A stretch of DNA of 64,000 nucleotides from the NCBI RefSeq assembly GCF_014641195.1, contig NZ_BMHQ01000012.1, forward strand, positions 47,620 through 111,619. The letters are read 5' to 3'. The position numbers and the translations under genes are program-made. This document shows, one piece after another, positions 54,597 to 62,620 of the stretch. This DNA comes from Marinithermofilum abyssi. Its GTDB lineage: Bacteria > Bacillota > Bacilli > Thermoactinomycetales > DSM-45169. The notes beneath the pieces are model-generated. The model made no database searches and was not told the origin of the DNA. It saw nothing but the letters and a program-made list of their open reading frames with translations. Position 1 is the stretch's first letter, and every line of letters begins with the position of its first letter.

Positions 54597-55541
54597 CTAT
54601 CTATCTTTACCCGATGGGCTTCTTATGACCACACGTACTTTACTTACCCATCCTTCCACTTCGGATTGCTGAATAAAACCGGCCACGGGAGCGCAGGCAT
54701 TGGAGCAGGCGCAGGCGGTGGCCAGACGAAGGGCTTGTTCTACGGACTCTTGCCGCTGCAGAGATACAGTAAGACCGGCAGTGAAGGCATCTCCCGAGCC
54801 CACCGGATTGACGGCAGGGACGACGGGTGGCCAGACGCGGTACACGGTGTTCCGGTAGGCTGCCCAAGCCCCGGATTCCCCCAAGGTGACGATGGCCAGA
54901 GGGATGCCTTGGTGATTGAGACGGCTTAAGATGTCCGGGTACTTTTCTGGAGAGACTGGACAGCTCCACCAGTCCAACAGCTCTTCTTCATTCATTTTGA
55001 CGGCATACGGCACAGCAGCAATGGCATGTTTCAAAGGAGCCCCGCTGACATCGACGACGGCACGGGCTCCTTTTTGCTGGATGCGGGTAATCAGTTTTTG
55101 GTAGGTTTCGGGAGCGGCTCCTTTCGGCAGACTGCCGGAAAACACAAACCAGCTGTTCGGTAGGGCCAGAGAATCCAACAACTGTTGCAGCCGCTCAAGA
55201 TCGGAAGCTGTTACGCGCGGACCCGGTTCCAACAACTCCGTTTGCCGGTTGCCGGCCTCCAGGAGATTGAGACAGCAGCGGGTTTCTCCTGCTGTGGATA
55301 CCATTCGGTGATCGATTCCGCGTATCTTCAGCTGGTGCTGAAGTGTGCGGCCAGCGGCTCCACCGGAAAAGCCGACAGCAAGTACCGGGGTGTGAAGGGC
55401 ATGGATGACTTTTGCCACGTTGATCCCTTTGCCGCCGGGCTCAGTATGAACCGACTCGATCCGGTGAACATGTCCCGGAGCAAGCTTTTGAAGAGTATAG
55501 GTCTTATCCAGAGCGGGGTTGAGACAGACAGTGGTGATCAT
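54597..55541 (-). CDS. PfkB-family hexose-phosphate kinase (tagatose-6-P or fructose-1-P kinase type)
   Basis: A 314-residue LacC/FruK-type kinase: TTVCLNPALDKTY, GGKGINVAKV and GSGDAFTAGL with the catalytic Asp. In this operon it follows a SIS-domain protein and an aldolase, so tagatose-6-phosphate to tagatose-1,6-bisphosphate is the likely step; fructose-1-phosphate kinase is the alternative. It overlaps the aldolase gene by 4 bp (ATGA). Confidence 0.83.
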   Translation of the reverse strand: MITTVCLNPALDKTYTLQKLAPGHVHRIESVHTEPGGKGINVAKVIHALHTPVLAVGFSGGAAGRTLQHQLKIRGIDHRMVSTAGETRCCLNLLEAGNRQTELLEPGPRVTASDLERLQQLLDSLALPNSWFVFSGSLPKGAAPETYQKLITRIQQKGARAVVDVSGAPLKHAIAAVPYAVKMNEEELLDWWSCPVSPEKYPDILSRLNHQGIPLAIVTLGESGAWAAYRNTVYRVWPPVVPAVNPVGSGDAFTAGLTVSLQRQESVEQALRLATACACSNACAPVAGFIQQSEVEGWVSKVRVVIRSPSGKDR

Positions 55542-56428
55542 TCGGAAATCCCGTCCATTGCTGGGGGAGTGAGGGTTGCTTTTGTCGTAGGCGAAATGCT
55601 CACCGCGGCGAGAAGTTCCCGGGCGGCGGCTTTGACGGCTTCTCTCGCCGGGCGAAAAAACCGGCGCGGATCGTTCTCTTGCGGATGGTTCACAAGGTGC
55701 TGACAGAGAGCTTTTCGGAAGGCGTCTTTCAGTTCAGTTGAGACGTTGACCTTGCTGATCCCGTGTTGTAGCGCTCGCCGAAGGGAGCTGATCGGGACCC
55801 CGGATGCGCCGTGCATCACCAGCGGCACCTGGGTGCGTTGATGAATGGCCGCCAACAGGGAGAAATCCAGACGGACTTCCTGTACATAGTGCCCATGGGC
55901 GGTGCCGAAGGCCGGTGCCAGAAAGTCGATCCCTGTTTCCCGGACAAAATGTTCCGCCGTCTCCGGATCGGTAAACCCGGGAGCGTCGTTGTCGGTAGTA
56001 TCCCCCGCCCCGCCGATGGTTCCCAATTCCCCTTCGACGGGTACGCCCACGGCGTGAGCGGCTTCCACCACCCGACGGGTCAGAGCGATATTTTCTTCCA
56101 GCGCCAAATGAGACCCGTCTACCATGATCGAAGTGTAGCCTGCGCGCAGACAATGCATCACTGTCTCAAAGGAATTGCCGTGATCCAGATGCAAGGCGAC
56201 GGGAACAGCGGTTTTTTCAGCGGCGATGCGCACCATGGCGGCGATGGTATCCGCTCCCATCAGGCGGACAGTGGCAGGTGTGGTTTGTAGGATGATCGGG
56301 GCAGCCATCTCTTCCGCTGCTTCAATGACGGCAGTTATCCCGTCCCAGTGGTGAGCGGCAAAAGCGGCAACAGCAGTGTGCAGGGTATAGGCTTCCAGCA
56401 GCATTTCCCGGGAACTGACCAGGGGCAT
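55538..56428 (-). CDS. Class II ketose-bisphosphate aldolase (tagatose/fructose type)
   Basis: A 296-residue zinc aldolase: LHLDHGNSFETV (His80, Asp82, His83), VEGELGTIGG, the metal His in FGTAHGHY, LVMHGASGVP and GISKVNVSTEL for the phosphate site. The DHGNSFE form resembles FbaA/GatY-like enzymes. It would give dihydroxyacetone phosphate and glyceraldehyde 3-phosphate. The start is 1 bp after the stop of the SIS gene. Confidence 0.87.
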   Translation of the reverse strand: MPLVSSREMLLEAYTLHTAVAAFAAHHWDGITAVIEAAEEMAAPIILQTTPATVRLMGADTIAAMVRIAAEKTAVPVALHLDHGNSFETVMHCLRAGYTSIMVDGSHLALEENIALTRRVVEAAHAVGVPVEGELGTIGGAGDTTDNDAPGFTDPETAEHFVRETGIDFLAPAFGTAHGHYVQEVRLDFSLLAAIHQRTQVPLVMHGASGVPISSLRRALQHGISKVNVSTELKDAFRKALCQHLVNHPQENDPRRFFRPAREAVKAAARELLAAVSISPTTKATLTPPAMDGISE

Positions 56429-57484
56429 CTATTGTCCCTCCCCGGGTAGGATGACTACCTGGTCGAGGTGGCGCGGCCGGTCGGGATGAAGACCCGACTG
56501 CAAGGTCCGATAATAGGCCACCCACTGAAGCAGCGGCAGGTAAAGAAGACAGCGCGCTGCATCGGAAAAACCGGCAGGCAATGGAAGCGGACGATCACAG
56601 TCGAAGGAGGCGGCATCCTCGGCCAACACGACCACATCGGCGTTCAAGGCGCGGAGATCCCGGGCTACGGCTTGTTCTTGAGAGGAACAGCGTTGTTGGC
56701 TCAGCAGGAAGACCCGGCAGCCTTCTCGAAGGACAGAAAGCGGACCATGGCGAAACTCCAAGGGATTGTAGGCTTCACATACCACTTGCGTCATTTCCTT
56801 CGCTTTCAACATGCCTTCGCAAGCCAGTCCATAGTAGGCGCCGAGACCCAGATAGATCAAATGGTCATAGCGGAGGTCTGCCCCCAGCTGTTGGCCCAGT
56901 GTGTGTGCAGCAGACATGCTTTCTGCGGCGGCTGTCGGCAGGTGTTGCAACTCGCGGGCAGGACCTTCCTTTTTAGCGACTGTGGCGGCGATCCATTGGA
57001 GAAAAAGCAACATGCTGGTGAAACTGCCGGTCATCACTACGCTTTTTTCCTTGGCATGGGGCAATGTCCAGGATTGGTGGGCTGCTTGGGTCAACGGACT
57101 ATCTGGATGACAGGTTAGCCCCCAAGTTGTTACCGTCGGGCGGGAGCGGAGTCGTTGGACGGCTTTGACCACTTCGGTGGTGGACCCTGAGCGGGAAGCG
57201 GCGATCACCAACGTCTTGGTGCCGGGTATCAGTACGGTATCCGGCACTAAGAGCATTTCGGAAGCGGGAATGGCACGTGAAGGAATGGTCCACTCCTGAA
57301 ACACAGCGGCTGCTGTGATGGCGAGATAATAGGAGGTTCCGCAACCCGTTAAGATTACTTCGTCTACCTGAAGCTGGTGAAACAGATGTCGGATGCGATC
57401 CGTTTCTTGCTTCCCCTGTGTGAGGGTTTGTTCCCAAAGTTCCGGCTGACGGCGGATCTCATCAAAGACAAAAGGGGCACCCAT
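56429..57484 (-). CDS. agaS: SIS-domain amino-sugar-phosphate isomerase/deaminase (AgaS/NagB-II type)
   Basis: A 351-residue double-SIS protein: first domain LTGCGTSYYLAITAAAVFQ and ASRSGSTTEVVKA, second domain with YNPLEFRHGPLSVL. It lacks the N-terminal glutaminase domain of GlmS. AgaS converts galactosamine 6-phosphate to tagatose 6-phosphate and ammonia; the following aldolase and kinase genes make this reaction more likely than the glucosamine one. First gene of a three-gene minus-strand operon with AAAGGGTG ribosome site. Confidence 0.8.
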   Translation of the reverse strand: MGAPFVFDEIRRQPELWEQTLTQGKQETDRIRHLFHQLQVDEVILTGCGTSYYLAITAAAVFQEWTIPSRAIPASEMLLVPDTVLIPGTKTLVIAASRSGSTTEVVKAVQRLRSRPTVTTWGLTCHPDSPLTQAAHQSWTLPHAKEKSVVMTGSFTSMLLFLQWIAATVAKKEGPARELQHLPTAAAESMSAAHTLGQQLGADLRYDHLIYLGLGAYYGLACEGMLKAKEMTQVVCEAYNPLEFRHGPLSVLREGCRVFLLSQQRCSSQEQAVARDLRALNADVVVLAEDAASFDCDRPLPLPAGFSDAARCLLYLPLLQWVAYYRTLQSGLHPDRPRHLDQVVILPGEGQ

Positions 57485-57516
57485 ATTTTCACCCTTTTCC
57501 GAATTTTATTTAAATC

Positions 57517-57546
57517 ACTATATCACTGGGGTTTTCACAGGGTCAA
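57517..57546 (-). promoter_or_regulatory. Promoter of the agaS operon
   Basis: On the minus strand TTGACC (57546-57541), 18 bp and TATAGT (57522-57517). The AGACTTGTCT box is absent, so this operon may follow another regulator. Confidence 0.65.
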
Positions 57547-57733
57547 TGTTACTCGGCATTTTGGACGTTTTTGGGACGCAGGGCAAGGGGAGGGTCTCTT
57601 ATCCCGTGTGGAGTCTCAAGGGAACCCGGTAGAAATTCGTAAACCTTATCTCTACAATTATACGAGTGAGGCCGTATGCGTTTTTTAAGAGGAAAAAGAA
57701 AAGGTAAAGATCATTGGATGCTTCGGAGGGGAA

Positions 57734-57994
57734 TCAAGACCGGCGGTTTTCCTTGTGCCGAACCCCCTGTTTTTTGACACCTCTCGGCTCCAGCCCGGGG
57801 GTGGGTTCCGAAGTAGTTTCCCGGCCAGGTTCCCCGATGATTTCTTGGCCGCCTACGGTATTTTCGGAGTTGAAGGGGCCGAAATTGATAGTATTGCCGA
57901 TATTCACATTGCCCCGATTTTCCCGGATATGAAATCGGACAATCTGGATCTCTGTGTAACATCCCGCCGTGTTAAACAGGCTGCTGACTGACAT
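57734..57994 (-). CDS. Small GerPA/PF-like spore germination protein
   Basis: An 86-residue protein with NRGNVNIGNTINFGPFNSEN, resembling the short Gly/Asn-rich beta motif of GerP-family spore proteins that let germinants pass the coat; the C-terminal 35 residues are polar and Pro/Glu/Arg-rich. The relationship is weak, since members are short. Ribosome site GGGGAG. Confidence 0.45.
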   Translation of the reverse strand: MSVSSLFNTAGCYTEIQIVRFHIRENRGNVNIGNTINFGPFNSENTVGGQEIIGEPGRETTSEPTPGLEPRGVKKQGVRHKENRRS

Positions 57995-58106
57995 CTATCA
58001 TCGCTCCCCCTGCGTATTCAATCAATATAGTATGTGGGGATGAGCGGTTTGAAAGGGCTGAGAGAGCCCGATTGCGGCTATTAGTAGATAAAGGGTGGAT
58101 GAAACG

Positions 58107-58520
58107 ATGAGTCAATGGGTTTTTATTCTTCATATAGCGGGGGCTGTGGGGATGGGGGTTTATGTTTGGCTGCCCTGGTGGGTGCGGCAGAGCATTCGCC
58201 TTCCCTTTGCCGTACAAACCAGTGCCTGGCGCATGGTTTATCGGGCTAACTTCTTTAGCCAATGGATTTTGGTGCTGCAGATGTTCACCGGCGGGTATTT
58301 GTTGGCTATTGGAGACCATCCGATATTATGGGTGATCGGTGTGCTGATCGCTTTTTTGGCCATCGGCGGTTTCGGCGGGATGTTTGGCTTGGTGTTACGG
58401 CGATTCGATCAAGAAGGGCCGGATCCCCGGTGGATTCAAAAAATAAAGCGGCTGGCTGACGGAACTGCGATTAGCTTTTTTGTGATACTACTGTTGATGT
58501 TGTTCCGGCCGTGGTTTTGA
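58107..58520 (+). CDS. Four-span membrane protein, unknown
   Basis: A 137-residue protein with four predicted spans (about residues 4-25, 48-66, 72-94, 117-134), resembling DUF2269-like integral membrane proteins. A conserved-looking His is in ILHIAGAVGMG. It lies just upstream of the persulfide dioxygenase gene but before that gene's operator, so it is not necessarily co-regulated. ATG 58107 is preferred to GTG 58095. Confidence 0.65.
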   Translation: MSQWVFILHIAGAVGMGVYVWLPWWVRQSIRLPFAVQTSAWRMVYRANFFSQWILVLQMFTGGYLLAIGDHPILWVIGVLIAFLAIGGFGGMFGLVLRRFDQEGPDPRWIQKIKRLADGTAISFFVILLLMLFRPWF

Positions 58521-58532
58521 AACAACCCTATA

Positions 58533-58550
58533 TACCCCTGGGGGTTTATA
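58533..58550. promoter_or_regulatory. CsoR/CstR-type operator ATACCCCTGGGGGTTTAT
   Basis: The C-tract/G-tract dyad flanked by AT-rich ends is the characteristic operator of CsoR-family repressors. In front of a CstB-type gene it points to the persulfide sensor CstR. No such regulator gene is in the window. Confidence 0.7.
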
Positions 58551-58619
58551 TTTCTGTCCCAGCAGTATATGTTGTTCTTGAGAGGGAAGCCAGCAAGGGA
58601 TCAAAAGGAGAGTGAATGG

Positions 58620-60032
58620 ATGTTACTCCGATACTTTACCAACGATTCTCTGGCCCATGCCTCGTATCTGGTGGGCTGCCAGGCGACGGGAGAGGCCCTG
58701 GTGGTGGATCCGGGCCGGGATATAACACCCTATGTGGAGACGGCTCGGGCTGAAGGACTGAGAATTGTGGCTGCAGCAGAAACCCATATCCATGCCGACT
58801 ATGTATCCGGAGCCCGGGAGTTGGGACACCGGCTGGGAGCACGGTTGTACTTGTCCGGAGAAGGCGGGGCCGCATATCCGTATGTGAATGAGCTGGATCA
58901 TGTGTTGGTCAAGGATGTCGATACCTTTCACATCGGCCGTCTTCGTCTGGAAGTGATGCATACACCGGGACACACACCGGAGCATGTCTCTTTTGTGTTG
59001 ACGGATGGGGGTGCCGAGCATCCCATGGGAATTTTCACCGGGGATTTTGTGTTTGCAGGCGATGTGGGGCGTCCGGACTTGTTGGAGAAATCCGTCGGGA
59101 TCCAAGGATCGGCGGAAAAAGGAGCCCGTCAGATGTTCCGCTCGCTGGAACGGTTCAAAAAGTTGCCGGATTATCTGCAGGTTTGGCCCGCTCACCGAGC
59201 GGGGAGTGCTTGCGGCAAATCCCTGGGAGCCGTTCCCTCTTCGACTGTGGGCTATGAAAAACTGTTCAACTGGGCACTCCATCATAAAGAGGAGAAAGCC
59301 TTTGTCGAGGCTTTGTTGGAAGGACAGCCAGAGCCGCCCGCCTATTTTGCCGAGATGAAACGGATGAACAGGGAAGGTCCGCGTTTGCTGGAAGATGTGG
59401 CCGATCCGCAACCGTATCAAGCGGACCCTGACAAAGTACGTACATGGTTGGATGAACAAGTGACCTTGCTGGATCTCCGGTCGGCCAATCGTTTTGCGGA
59501 CGGCCATATTCCGGGCTCGATCAATATTCCCTTCAACCGCTCTTTTGTTCAGTGGGCAGGTTGGCTTGTGGATTCTAAACGACCCATCGTCTTAATCATC
59601 GCCGAACAACAGCGGGAGGAAGCCCTCCGTCAGCTTCGTTCCATCGGTTTAGATCATGTAAAGGGGGTATTTGACCCGGAGATTGTATCCGCGTGGAAGG
59701 AATCCGGTAGACGGCTTTCCACGTATCGATCGGTCGATCCGGAAACTGCGGCTTCCAAGATCGAGAAAGGGGAAGTGGACATACTGGATGTCCGCACCCA
59801 ACAAGAATGGAATGAAGGCCGGATTCCTGGAGCCCGGCGTATTCTGCTGGGGCACCTGCCGGATCAGGCAGAAAAAATATCCGGGGATAAACCGGTGATG
59901 GTTTACTGTAAGGCGGGGGGACGTTCCGCCATTGCCAGCAGCATTTTGTCCGCTCGCGGCATTCCGGTCATCAATATGAGCGGCGGCTTTGATCAGTGGA
60001 GGAAGAAAGGGCTGCCTCAGGAAAAGGAGTGA
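58620..60032 (+). CDS. cstB: Persulfide dioxygenase-sulfurtransferase (CstB type)
   Basis: A 470-residue three-domain protein. The N-terminal metallo-beta-lactamase domain has ETHIHADYVSGA (His56, His58, Asp60) and MHTPGHTPEH (His117) for the non-haem iron. A first rhodanese-like domain (about residues 270-360) has no active Cys. The C-terminal rhodanese has Cys430 in VYCKAGGRS. This matches CstB, which oxidises low-molecular-weight persulfides to thiosulfate. ATG 58620 follows AAGGAG by 9 nt. Confidence 0.85.
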   Translation: MLLRYFTNDSLAHASYLVGCQATGEALVVDPGRDITPYVETARAEGLRIVAAAETHIHADYVSGARELGHRLGARLYLSGEGGAAYPYVNELDHVLVKDVDTFHIGRLRLEVMHTPGHTPEHVSFVLTDGGAEHPMGIFTGDFVFAGDVGRPDLLEKSVGIQGSAEKGARQMFRSLERFKKLPDYLQVWPAHRAGSACGKSLGAVPSSTVGYEKLFNWALHHKEEKAFVEALLEGQPEPPAYFAEMKRMNREGPRLLEDVADPQPYQADPDKVRTWLDEQVTLLDLRSANRFADGHIPGSINIPFNRSFVQWAGWLVDSKRPIVLIIAEQQREEALRQLRSIGLDHVKGVFDPEIVSAWKESGRRLSTYRSVDPETAASKIEKGEVDILDVRTQQEWNEGRIPGARRILLGHLPDQAEKISGDKPVMVYCKAGGRSAIASSILSARGIPVINMSGGFDQWRKKGLPQEKE

Positions 60033-60040
60033 GTGAAATA

Positions 60041-60063
60041 AAACCGGACCTCGTGTCCGGTTT
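60041..60063 (+). terminator. Terminator after cstB
   Basis: AAACCGGAC/GTCCGGTTT (60041-60049 with 60055-60063) forms a 9-bp stem right after the gene; the T-run is short. Confidence 0.65.
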
Positions 60064-60161
60064 ATTGATATCGCATGTTGTCCCACTGATCGAAAAAGGT
60101 GAACAACGTTTACGCAAGCTTCGCGTATGCTGTATAAGAAGCCGGAAGGGGGACGACAGAG

Positions 60162-61568
60162 ATGACTGAGGAGATCCGGGCTTTGGAACGGGCGATCGCG
60201 GAGATTACGGAGATTGCCAAAGGATTTGGTTTGGACTTTTATCCCATGAGGTATGAGATCTGTCCGGCGGACATTATTTATACCTTTGGTGCGTACGGAA
60301 TGCCGACCCGCTTTTCTCACTGGAGTTTTGGCAAGGCGTTTCACAAGATGAAGTTGCAGTATGATTTAAATCTGAGCAAAATCTACGAGCTGGTTATTAA
60401 CTCCAATCCTTGCTACGCCTTTTTGCTGAAAGGAAACAGCCTCATCCAAAACAAACTGATTGCTGCCCATGTACTGGCTCATTGCGATTTCTTCAAAAAC
60501 AACGTCCGCTTTTCCAACACTTCCCGGGACATGGTGGAGAGCATGGCTGCCAGTGCCGAACGGATCCGGCAGTATGAGTTGGAGTATGGAAAAGATCAGG
60601 TAGAAGAGTTTTTGGATCATGTGCTGGCGATCCAGGAGCATGTGGATGCCAGCTTGTTGAAGAAACCCCGGCGGCAGACTACGTCCAAAGAGGAAAGAAA
60701 GCGCAAGAGATCTGCCACATCCTATGATGATTTGTGGAATTTGGATCAGACTGGTGAAGAACAAAAGCCCAAACGCAAAAACACAACATTTCCCGAACGC
60801 CCAGAGAAAGATGTGGTACTGTTCCTGATGAATCACAGCCGGGTATTGGAAAGCTGGCAGCAAGATATTATGACGGTGCTGCGTGAAGAGATGCTCTATT
60901 TCTGGCCGCAGATCGAGACCAAAATTATGAACGAAGGCTGGGCTTCCTATTGGCATATCCGCATTTTGAGGGAAATGGATTTGACCGAGGAGGAAACACT
61001 GGAATTTGCCAAGTTAAATGCATCGGTTGTGCAGCCTTCCCAATCCTCCCTCAATCCCTACTATCTGGGGCTGAAAATCTTTGAAGACATCGAGCGGCGC
61101 TGGGACCACCCTACGGAAGAAGAGCGGCAAAAATACGGGAGAGAACCCGGCAAAGGGCGGGAAAAGATATTTGAAGTGCGGGAGCTGGACTCGGATATTT
61201 CATTTATCCATAATTATCTGACCAAAGAATTGGTAGAAGACCTGGATCTGTACATTTTCCAACGAACCGGAAATGAATGGACCATCACCGATAAATCCTG
61301 GGAACATGTACGGGATCAATTGATAGCGAGCCGAATCAACGGGGGCCATCCGTATATCGAAGTGGTGAACGGGGACTTTGCTCAAAACGGGGAACTGTAT
61401 TTGAAACACAGATTTGAAGGGCTGGAACTGGATATAAAATATATTGAGAAAACCCTTCCTCATGTCCATGCGTTGTGGGGCCGGCCCGTTCATATCGAGA
61501 CGGTCATCGAAAAGCGCCCTGTTTGCTTCACCTTTAATGAGAAGAAGTGCAATCGGCGGTTTTTGTGA
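60162..61568 (+). CDS. spoVR: SpoVR family protein
   Basis: A 468-residue soluble protein: [20 protein letters not shown] near the start, [29 protein letters not shown] in the middle (the His/Glu set conserved in SpoVR) and a conserved C-terminal domain. It contributes to spore cortex formation in Bacillus. Here it stands alone, 34 kb from prkA-yhbH. ATG 60162 follows GAAGGGGG. Confidence 0.92.
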   Translation: MTEEIRALERAIAEITEIAKGFGLDFYPMRYEICPADIIYTFGAYGMPTRFSHWSFGKAFHKMKLQYDLNLSKIYELVINSNPCYAFLLKGNSLIQNKLIAAHVLAHCDFFKNNVRFSNTSRDMVESMAASAERIRQYELEYGKDQVEEFLDHVLAIQEHVDASLLKKPRRQTTSKEERKRKRSATSYDDLWNLDQTGEEQKPKRKNTTFPERPEKDVVLFLMNHSRVLESWQQDIMTVLREEMLYFWPQIETKIMNEGWASYWHIRILREMDLTEEETLEFAKLNASVVQPSQSSLNPYYLGLKIFEDIERRWDHPTEEERQKYGREPGKGREKIFEVRELDSDISFIHNYLTKELVEDLDLYIFQRTGNEWTITDKSWEHVRDQLIASRINGGHPYIEVVNGDFAQNGELYLKHRFEGLELDIKYIEKTLPHVHALWGRPVHIETVIEKRPVCFTFNEKKCNRRFL

Positions 61569-61577
61569 GAACCATAA

Positions 61578-61601
61578 GCCCGTTATCGAACGGGCTTTTT
61601 T
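61578..61601 (+). terminator. Terminator after spoVR
   Basis: GCCCGTT-ATCG-AACGGGC (61578-61595) is followed by six T. Confidence 0.85.
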
Positions 61602-61647
61602 GTATGTGCTAAAATGAATGAAAACATCGGATGAGGGGGAAGGGATT

Positions 61648-62208
61648 ATGGCCTTATTGGATGATATCTTGCAATTTAACCGTAAATTTGTGGAAGAAAG
61701 ACGGTTTGAACCCTACCAGACTTCCAAATTTCCAGACAAAAAAATGGTTATTTTCACTTGTATGGATACCCGCTTGGTAGAGTTGCTCCCCAAAGCGATG
61801 AACCTTCGCAACGGGGATGTCAAAATCGTGAAGAATGCGGGTGCCACTTTGACTCATCCTTTTGACAGCACCATGCGCAGCATTTTGGTTGCTATATATG
61901 AGTTGGGAGCGGAAGAGGTAGCCGTGATTGGACACCATCGTTGCGGAATGGCAGGTTTGAATCCGGAAGCGACCATAGGGAAAATGAAGGAACGGGGCGT
62001 GGCGGAGGAAGTGTTGGACACGCTGGAACACAGCGGGTTATCCGTAGCTCAATGGTTGGAAGGGTTTCAATCCGTCGAAGAAAACGTGCGTAACAGCGTG
62101 GAGACGATTCGCCGCCATCCGCTGCTTCCCGAGGGTGTTCCTGTCCATGGCCTGGTGATTGATCCCGACACGGGGAAACTGGATCTGGTTGTCCGTGGAC
62201 AAGCCTAA
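61648..62208 (+). CDS. Beta-class carbonic anhydrase
   Basis: A 186-residue zinc enzyme interconverting CO2 and bicarbonate. Zinc ligands Cys38 (FTCMDTR, with Asp40/Arg42 dyad), His96 and Cys99 (VIGHHRCGMAGL). Length and sequence style match Bacillus YtiB. ATG 61648 is used because AGGGGGAAGGG precedes it; an upstream in-frame ATG at 61618 has no ribosome site. Confidence 0.92.
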   Translation: MALLDDILQFNRKFVEERRFEPYQTSKFPDKKMVIFTCMDTRLVELLPKAMNLRNGDVKIVKNAGATLTHPFDSTMRSILVAIYELGAEEVAVIGHHRCGMAGLNPEATIGKMKERGVAEEVLDTLEHSGLSVAQWLEGFQSVEENVRNSVETIRRHPLLPEGVPVHGLVIDPDTGKLDLVVRGQA

Positions 62209-62216
62209 GAAAAAAT

Positions 62217-62234
62217 GCCTGTCTGAAAACAGGC
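62217..62234 (+). other. Short hairpin after carbonic anhydrase
   Basis: GCCTGT-CTGAAA-ACAGGC folds 8 bp behind the stop codon, preceded by A-rich DNA but not followed by T; a weak terminator at best. Confidence 0.35.
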
Positions 62235-62620
62235 GAGGTTGTTGATAAACCCATATCCGGAAAAGAAACGTATCTCTCAAGAAGCGACCTTTGAACGACG
62301 CACCAGCTTTGAAACGTAGGACCGAGGCCAAAAAACGAGCCATAGAGCGAACCAAGGTGTGTTTGGTAATTCCATCTTCTTCGATAGATGGGGAGGGTCG
62401 GTGTGATCGGTGAAGATCCTTTGCGCTTTTTGCAAGAGATCGGAGACGGGGACACACCGGACCCTCTAAAACAAATGTATCAGATAGACCCTAGAAGCAA
62501 GTAACTAAGGCGAAGATTGTGCCCGTGTCTTTGGCTCACACCTGCCCAACGGATCGGAGCGGACAGTCTGACATCTTAACGTGGGAGAGGGAGCGACGGG
62601 TACAAGAGCTTTTTACTTTC
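62235..62620. other. Intergenic region with little content
   Basis: About 390 bp with no recognised gene. A 33-residue frame from GTG 62403 (GGGGAGG upstream, product IGEDPLRFLQEIGDGDTPDP and 13 more) ends at 62504; it has a plausible ribosome site but no family and could be chance. Confidence 0.4.
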
